DNA of 64,000 nucleotides from Fistularia commersonii (lineage: Eukaryota > Chordata > Actinopteri > Syngnathiformes > Fistulariidae). The DNA lies in contig JBBMNZ010000021.1 of assembly GCA_037954325.1 (NCBI GenBank), positions 14,701,116 to 14,765,115 of the forward strand, read 5' to 3'. A program made the translations under genes and the position numbers. Under the pieces are notes generated by a model. That model did not search any database, had not been told where the DNA came from, and saw only the letters and a program-made list of their open reading frames with translations. Shown here piece after piece: positions 46,140-64,000 of the stretch; the stretch's first letter is position 1; each line of letters opens with the position of its first letter.

Positions 46140-46420
46140 ATGACACTTGGAGGTCAAAGTCAGCTAATATTCAAAGAGCTTTCCAGCTCTGCCTCACAGC
46201 CAGAAGGTCATCGGTTGGGTTCTGCATGGAGTCTCCATGTTCTCTGCGTGAAGTTCCTCCAGGTTCTCCGGGTTCCTCCGAAAATCCAAACACATGCAAG
46301 ATGTTCACTGGAGAAATGGAGGATATTAAAGGCTGCTTTCCTTGATTGCAGATGGGAAACCACACCGTGTTCACTGGAGACCCTTCATCGCCCAGATGTT
46401 TGAATCCAAAGTGATGAATC
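46140..46420 (+). repeat. Head of the tRNA-like dispersed fish repeat
   Basis: CTCTGCCTCACAGCCAGAAG, GGTTGGGTTCTGCATGGAG, TCCATGTTCTCTGCGTG and GGTTCTCCGGGTTCCTCC follow the order of a widespread fish repeat (CCTCACAGC.AGAAGG, GGTTCGATTCC, TGCATGTTCTC, GGTTCTCCGG). The sequence that usually follows in this repeat is GTGTGAATG repeats, which is what the VNTR arrays elsewhere have amplified. Confidence 0.6.
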
Positions 46421-46739
46421 CAAGATGGACGACCCCAGGAGGTCCCAGGGACCTTCTCGCGCTGAGGCGGTACCTTTAACCATCACGCAACCAAATATTT
46501 TAAAGATCCGCTCTTCTGGAACAAGTCTGCTGATCGATAGTCTGGAAATTCACTCCGACCTCTGACCCCGAAAGCATCGGTTTACAGATTCTGTCGATTT
46601 CTGTCAATAACGGCACGTTAAACCTCAGAATCGTCCCTTCGACGGGGAAAAAACGACTCCTATTTCCGGGCTGAAGTCATGGAAGGCGGCGCTGATGCGG
46701 GTTAGACATCATCAGCTCACAGCCACCACCGGCGGGGAG

Positions 46740-46905
46740 GAGTTTTTTAAATTAAAAAAAAATAAAATAAAAAAAAAATAAAATTTTTAAATTTTTTAAA
46801 ATTTTTATTTTTTTTTTTTACATTTTTTTAAAAAAAATTTTACTCAAATTTTTTTACTCAAATTTTTTACTCAAATTTTTTTACTCAAATTTTTTTACTC
46901 AACCG
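46740..46905. repeat. A/T homopolymer-rich, self-complementary tract
   Basis: Alternating A- and T-runs from 46744 to 46850, then four copies of TACTCAAATTTTTT (46850-46900). Confidence 0.85.
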
Positions 46906-47920
46906 ATGGAAATCCTGCAGGAGGCGTCCCGAGGCCGCGAGACTAAACTAGAACTCCGATTTCCAAAACTTGAGAGCGTCGTTTGCAAATAAACGAGATT
47001 AAAAAGGGAAAAAAAAAAAAAAAAAGGGGTGGGCGGAGCAAATATAGATCATGACTTTATTAACTCGGGCAGCCGGGAGGAGGAGGAGGAGGAGGAGGAG
47101 GGGGTTACCATGTTGGAACAAGCACTTTGCGCTTTGCTAGGAATTCATCATAATGCTGGCGCCGCCAGATCATTTGCCTCCTGACAGGATCATTACGAGA
47201 TCCAGCCGCTCCCACGGAACATTACGCAACTTCAGCGTTCCTCCGCGCGCGGCGTTGTAATTGAATTAGCCCGGCTGGTTACACATGGCGCCGACGATAA
47301 GGTTTTTTGTTTTTTTTTTTTTTTTTTTTTTTTCCCGGGCTGGGTCGGGGGTGGTCGAGGTTTTTCCGCGAGGTCTTCTCCCGAGCCGCTCTCCCGGCAG
47401 GACAATACGAGTGCGGCGCCGTGAGGATGATTTATGGCGCCGGTCTTGTTATGGGAGGCTGAAAGAGGCCGGGAGGGTGGAGGACACCACGCTTGAACAC
47501 CCAGAAGATCAGATTTTTGATATCAAATGGTTCACCCCTCCAGAACCTGGAGATCCCGCGAGTTTTCCGGCCTCGGACGCGCCCGGACGTCGGCCTCTGG
47601 GAGGATCTGTCGGCGCAGATGTGAAGGCGCCTTTTTTAAACTCAAGAGTCGGGGTGGAGACGCTGGAGGAGAAGGTTCGGGCATCTGGTCGGGATGGCGA
47701 GGCCTTCAGAGCCGGCGACCTCAGCTGGAACGCCTCAGGATTCTTCTGGAACGCTGAAGGGAGTGACTGGAGATGAAGGTCTGCGTCCGAGTCCTGTAGC
47801 AGCCGCCGTTGGACCAGAAGACGGTTCGCTCGCGGCCCATCGAAGGGACAAATTGAAACGTACAACCGTTCACCCTTTCATTCCTGGCATCTTCACCCTC
47901 TCGTGTTGTAGAAAAAGCCA
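46906..47920. other. No recognised gene
   Basis: It includes an A-run (47009-47025), GGA repeats (47080-47102) and a T-run (47309-47333). The 163-codon plus frame at 47285-47776 starts inside the T-run and has no recognisable domain. 47140-47240 looks single-copy. Confidence 0.45.
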
Positions 47921-47924
47921 TTCG

Positions 47925-48670
47925 TCCTCTCGGAAAAAATCTTCTCGTTGCGCCAACTGGACTTGAGGACGTCTCACCCCTCATCCTGGAAGCTTCTTCG
48001 GTTCAGAAGTGCTGCAAGTGAAGAAATACAAGTCCGGGCGCCAAGACAAGAAGATTTTGACAAGAATTCCGAAGGAGCGTTTGACCCGATGAACGAAAAA
48101 TTGTCCGAATGAACGAACAAAGGAATAAGCGAATGCGGAAGGACAGATGTGTTTGTGAGCGAGAGCGCGATCGAATGAGCGAGCGAGAGAAGAGCTCGTC
48201 TGAACGTCCGACGGGATAATCGACCAAATGAACGAATGGTCGTTTTCCAGAGGCTCCCTCAGACGTTCCGTTCTGAACTGAAAAGAAACTCAAGTCCAGT
48301 TTCCAAGACACGAAGATTTTGACAAGAATTCTAGATGAACGTTGATCTGAAGAAACAAAAAATTGTCCAAATGAACGAACGAACAAACCAGCCAGCGAGC
48401 AGTTGAAAAAGTTCCGCCTAAATTTCCGAACGAACCCTTTTGATTCGAACGAAGCGTCCAATTTCCGAACAAACGCTTGCGTGACGGATGAACCAACGAG
48501 CGCAGGGACGGATGTCGAAAGCGCGATCGAAATAGTGAGCAGAGAAGGACCGACAACCCAGACGGTCGTTTCCGAAAGGCTTCTCCAGATCTTTAAGACG
48601 TTGAGATGTCTTCAAGTGAAGAAATTCAATTCCAGTTGCCACGACAAGAAGATCTGGACAAGGATTCACC
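47925..48670. mobile_element. Penelope-type 3' remnants in tandem
   Basis: On the minus strand 48010-47930 contains CTTCCAGGATGAGGGGTGAG and CTCAAGTCCAGTTGG, resembling the conserved 3' section of fish Penelope-like elements. On the plus strand related units follow at about 48010, 48280 and 48610: each has CAAGTCC-like and AAGACAAGAAG followed by ATTTTGACAAGAATTC. The first two continue into GAATGAACGAAC runs. Their spacing is about 265-330 bp. Confidence 0.45.
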
Positions 48671-48971
48671 GCGAGCTGGATGATCGAGAGCCTCCACACA
48701 CTTTAACATCTGGACGACGTCGAGTGTCCGATGAACCTCCTGCTTCTTTGTCACTGGAGAAGAACATCTCACATCTAGCATTCTCACAAAGGCCTCCTGT
48801 GGGAATCCGACCTTCTCTAGTGCGTCGCCACCACGTCGCTTGTTTGAGGTGGAACCGTAACATGAAACTCACGTGTCGGACGACGAGGCGGGAAAAAAAA
48901 GAAACAGCCAGGGGACGTTTTTTAGCAAAAAAAAAAAAAAAAAAAAAGTTTAATTTCTCCTCGATGCGTGT

Positions 48972-48977
48972 TTTATT
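48972..48977 (-). terminator. Candidate polyadenylation signal
   Basis: AATAAA on the minus strand in the context TTGTAAATAAAACACG, downstream of the plexin stop codon and followed by a T-rich stretch. Assignment to the plexin transcript is inference. Confidence 0.4.
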
Positions 48978-50860
48978 TACAAGTAGTAAATCTGCAAAAT
49001 AGGAAATAACAGAATATTTACACAATGAATGTTAACCTGCAAACATGTGGCAGTCGCTTCAAGTCTAAAAATGTATAGAGCTATCGTATTAAAACTCCTT
49101 CGCCGCTCTGCCGGAGTTCGGCTCCGCCGCGGTCGGATGGCGTGGAAGCGAGAACGAAAAGCAACAAAACGGCGTCCGGAAGTAGCAGAGGTGGAGGCGG
49201 GGCCGAGCGTTCCGGGCGTGGAAGGCTCCGGACCCTCGTGTGTTCATTTGTACGACGGACGAGCGGCGGCGGCGGCGGCGGCGGCGGCGGCCTCCTCCCC
49301 CGAAGATGTTCTTCAAAGCGCGTTGATAAAAAGCAAACGGCGCCGGCGGAGTGATCGGATTGGGAAGCGACACAAACGGACCTGAGAATGAAAACCGAAA
49401 CGCTCGAGTGTCTTCAGAAACCCCCCCGGACGCGTCTCTCGGCCGCGCGCTTCGAGAATTCATTCATTCATCACGCCGCTTCCCGACAGCGAGGGAGTCG
49501 GAATTTAAAAAAAAAAACGTCCGGCGGCGCGTTTCGGAGAAGGGGAAGAGTCGGGACGCCGTTGATTCGCGCCTTTTTCGTTCGGGGGGGAATAAATAAA
49601 CCGACGCTCGAGGAGCTCAAGCGGCGAAATCTACGGCGGGCGAGTTCTCGCCGCGGGGTTTGGAACGGCGCCTCGGATATGTAAACAAATGAAAAGGGGG
49701 GGCGGCGGTGGCTCAGAGGGGAGGCGTCCCGACGGGGGGGCGGCGGCGGCGTTTCCCCGACAGCAGAGAGCGACAGCCCTAAACGTCTTGACGGAGAAAA
49801 CAAGGTACACGCGTTAAAGCAGCAAAAGTCACATTTCCATCACAAAAGACACGGATGCTCATCTGATGCAACATTTTCATTTCCAACCCCCGCGAGGAAA
49901 AGGGGTTTCGGGGGACGGCTGGGGAAGGTCGGGGGGGTCAAGTACTTCAACTTCAGGCAAAACCCAAAAGAATTTCGTCTTTGAGTACCGTAAATGTACA
50001 ATTTACACGTGGGCGGAAAAAACAGAAACAGCCTAAATTGGGGTTAAAAAAAATAAAATAAAAAAAGGCAGACGATTCTGCTCGTCCTCGTCGCCAGGAA
50101 GTTTACCATTTACAAAAGAAAACATCATACGGACCGCGGTTTGGGTTTTTTTTTTTTTTCTTTTCTCAGCAAAAACAACTAGATCCGAAAAGATACTTTT
50201 GTAACTTCAAGACATTTCGGGAAAAAAAAAGAAATAAAATGATATAAAAGAAGCTTAAGCCACAGACGGCAATAGGCTAGCGGAAGGGGAGCGGGCTAAC
50301 CGGAGGGTTTTGGTGGTTCCGTGAACCAATCAGGAGCTCCGGGTCTGCAGGCTCGAGAGGCGGACGGCGGCCCCGCCTGGCCGAGACCGGGTTTCGGACG
50401 AAGAGAGCGTCCGTCCGACCTTAGCGCTTAAGATATGGCGGCTAGTGTCAAACTGCGGGGGTTGTATTCCAGGAAGTGCGAGGCGGCTGCGTCTCGGATG
50501 ACACGCGGACCGTTTAAAACGAGGTTGGGAAAAAAAAAAAACGACTTCCCGGTCGCGCGGTGTTGCCACGGCGACTCTGTCCCGACGTTAGCGGGAGTTT
50601 GTAAACGTGATATTTGGGGCGACGGCGGGGGTCGGGAGTTCGGGGGCAGACGTTTGTCTTCAGTCACGAGGCATGTTCGTATTTAAAACTCATATGAAAG
50701 CACATTCCATCTAACAAAATGTCTCTGCACTAAACGACATTCAAAGAAAACATGGCACAGTACGACTCTTAATTTCTTTTTCTTCTGTTTTTTTTTTTTT
50801 TAAACCGGCTTTTTCGTTTTTTTCTTTTTTGGTACTTGAAATATCAAATCCTGCTTTTGA

Positions 50861-50891
<31 letters not shown>

Positions 50892-51476
50892 TCGCGTCAA
50901 AACCAAAAAAAAAAAAGGAAAAACAACGGAAAATTCCTAATCTTTTTTTCTTTTTTTTTTTAAAAACGTAGCTGTATTTATATATAATATCTATATAGTC
51001 TTCCTTTGTAACGTTTCTGTAAATTGTGCAAATTCAGCAGTAATACAAGTGGCGGGAGATCGGAGAGTGGGCAGTCGATTACATTTATACAAAGAAAAGA
51101 AAGAGAGACATTTAATCCTGACATCCTTTAAAAAAAGTCGACACCCATTGGAGTCACCTGACCTACAGAGCCTCTCCCTATTGGCTCATCACAGACCCGG
51201 TCCGTTCTGCAATAGGATGCCGTAACTGGAGTTCCCCGGAGATTTTTTTTTTTTTTTATTTTTTATTTTTTCAATCGTTTTCCTACCGTTTGCTTCATGA
51301 CACGCACAAAAGAAAAAAAAAAAAAATATTTATAATAAAAATAAAAACATAAAAATTAAAAAAACTCCTGAAATTAAAAAAAAAAAAAAAAAACATTTAA
51401 CCACAAGATCCAACGTCCACGATAAACGGCGTCAGCTGACGTGTTTGTCCGTGTGTGGGAATGTCCTCTGTCGCAA

Positions 51477-51482
<6 letters not shown>

Positions 51483-51537
<55 letters not shown>
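51483..51537. repeat. (CA)n microsatellite
   Basis: About 27 CA dinucleotides, inside the candidate 3' UTR. Confidence 0.96.
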
Positions 51538-51539
<2 letters not shown>

Positions 51540-51745
51540 AGCATACACAGGCCCGCCCATCTCTGCCGAACCCCCCCATTTTGCAGTCTACTGCTTCAGT
51601 CCGTTTGCAGTTTATCTGTCATCTTGTTGGGGGTTGTTGTTTGTTTGGGTGAGAGGAGCGAGGAGAGACACAAGTGGCGAGGAGGAAGAGGATGAAGAGG
51701 ATGAAGAGGTGGAGGAGGAGGAAGCCGCCGCTGCTTGGACGACCC

Positions 51746-63020
<11,275 letters not shown>

Positions 63021-63531
63021 CTGGAGGAGACAAGAGGGTTGGAAAGGGCGTCGAGGAGAACGCGACGCGTCGAGGTCGTGATGAGCGTGAATCGGCGACC
63101 CCCCCCCTCCATCGCCGTGGAAACAAACCGTCCCACAGCGACGCAAATAAATTCAGCTGCCAAAAACAAACTCCCGGCGTCCCCACGTCCTCCCACGCAA
63201 AGCAAACCCACGAGTCTTCGTTAGGAATTCGGCGATCGGCGTCGTTCGCAAACGCCACCGTTCTAAGTCCTCGCTGTTACAGTTAAAATTACTCTTTCGC
63301 ATCTAATTTGCACGTGACGTGCATTAACTCCATGTTGGTTTCAGCCCGTTCGCATTCCTGCTCGTTTTTGTTTACTTTTATTATTGTCGCTCTGTTTATG
63401 TTCCCATCCTTGTTGTTGGCGTTTCGGTTGTCTGTTATTTTTATTTTTTTCTCCATTCATTTATCTATTCTTATCTTTGATATCGTTGCCTTCTTATTGT
63501 CTATCTATATTTATATTCATTTTTATCAATA

Positions 63532-64000
63532 CAGTATACCCTGTTTTTCGCGGGGGTTACGTTCTAAAAAGAACCCGTGATAGGCAAAATCCGTGAAGTA
63601 GAAACCTTTATTTTTTCTTTTTACAATTATTATACAATTAAATACTCTATTATACATCGCTGCTGTCGTCCTTATGTTTTTTTCTTCCTTTTTTATGGAA
63701 CGAACGGAAGATTCATTCATTCCGTAATGCCGACCTACAGCCGCATAGCTTTTAGCTTCCCTTAGCATGTCCAGAAGTTTAACTTTATCTGCGATAGATA
63801 GCATCTTCCGCTGCCTTTTGGGCCCTTTTGTCGCTCCAGAGCGTTTTGTCAACATGATGGGTTTTAGAGAAACTCGAAATCGCAAGAGAATTTGCACGTA
63901 CGCCATGTAAATTTGGCGAGCTGTTTTACGTACGTGTACATATTAAACTGCAACGTTATTGACGCACAGGTAGAGAAGAAGCGGAGTGGCTTTTTAGCCA
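63532..64000 (-). mobile_element. Tigger/pogo-like element (copy 2, cut by window end)
   Basis: It starts after TA at 63530-63531 with CAGTATACCCTGTTTTTCGC and GGGGGTTACG, then GTGATAGGC and CCGTGAAGTAG, as in the Tigger terminus. It matches copy 1 (26685-27232) along its length, with an extra GATAGGCAAAATCC block near 63580. The far end lies past base 64000. It sits in the plexin intron with its transposase fragment on the same strand as the gene. Confidence 0.8.
63655..63855 (-). pseudogene. Tigger transposase N-terminal HTH fragment (intact start)
   Basis: It starts at ATG 63853-63855: MLTKRSGATKGPKRQRKMLS, then IADKVKLLDMLREAKSYAAV, GRHYGMNESSVRSIKKEEKN and IRTTAAM. This is the basic N-terminus and first helix-turn-helix of a Tigger/CENP-B-type transposase (SYAAVGRHYGMNESSVRSIKK). 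The frame is intact for 67 residues and then runs into the element's 3' end, so the second HTH and DDE core are deleted. Compared with copy 1 it lacks that copy's 10-bp insertion. Confidence 0.8.

Larger units (their letters stand above)
48950..51745 (-). other. plxna1: Candidate 3' UTR of the plexin gene
   Basis: The region starts at the stop codon (51746-51748) and contains no splice-paired exon. A minus-strand AATAAA at 48972-48977 lies about 25-30 bases before a T-rich downstream tract (48927-48947), giving a UTR of about 2.8 kb. Long 3' UTRs are known for vertebrate plexin-A genes. An earlier AATAAA inside the T-rich tract at 51256-51275 is an alternative. It includes a CA tract (51483-51537), several homopolymers and a very GC-rich part at 49090-49780 with a GGC run. 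Confidence 0.4.

Noticed and set aside
47285..47776. 163-codon plus-strand frame
   Set aside because: It begins in a T-run that gives poly-Phe and overlaps an equally long frame on the other strand; no recognisable domain.
63021..63531. A further upstream plexin exon
   Set aside because: The expected preceding sequence (ending just before the RTES segment) was sought in all minus-strand frames here and is absent, so the intron continues beyond the window.

Overview
The window looks like teleost fish DNA. Three things point there: a vertebrate-type split gene with clean GT-AG introns, very dense CA/GT microsatellites, and several interspersed repeat families I know from fish genomes (hAT and pogo/Tigger transposons, short TIR elements, Penelope-like GIY-YIG remnants, LINE 3' pieces). 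I cannot name the species.

Only one protein-coding gene can be supported. Ten exons on the minus strand (63020 down to 51746) encode the last 465 residues of a class A plexin, best matched to plexin-A1. They cover the C-terminal part of the intracellular GAP domain and the Rho-GTPase-binding insert. All splice phases agree across the ten exons and the frame ends at a normal stop codon. The rest of the gene lies beyond base 64000. A likely 3' UTR runs from 51745 down to a candidate AATAAA at 48972-48977.

The first 48 kb hold no exon I can recognise and are mostly repeats. Regions: 0-15 kb, TIR elements, a Penelope-like remnant, a tRNA-like element with an expanded internal VNTR (7.5-9.1 kb), and a decayed pogo-like transposon of 2.75 kb carrying two other insertions; 16-21.3 kb, an AT-rich array of about 400-bp units, part of which is bounded by hAT-type ends; 21.5-22.2 kb, a GC/CpG-rich stretch; 22-29 kb, more TIR elements, a VNTR and a Tigger-like element nested in a hAT element; 29.7-38.5 kb, long degenerate tetranucleotide arrays (TTCG-like and GAAC-like) that switch strand several times and include an inverted duplication; 39.4-48.7 kb, a hAT MITE, a LINE tail, a largely unique stretch at 41.3-43.0 kb, another VNTR expansion, and Penelope-type 3' remnants.

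Inside the plexin gene, the most interesting feature is an intron (57713-59464) made almost wholly of about eleven 150-bp tandem units. Each unit copies the sequence around the gene's own 3' splice site. I found no tRNA, rRNA, CRISPR or operon-like system. Most long open frames in the window are by-products of short tandem repeats that lack stop codons.
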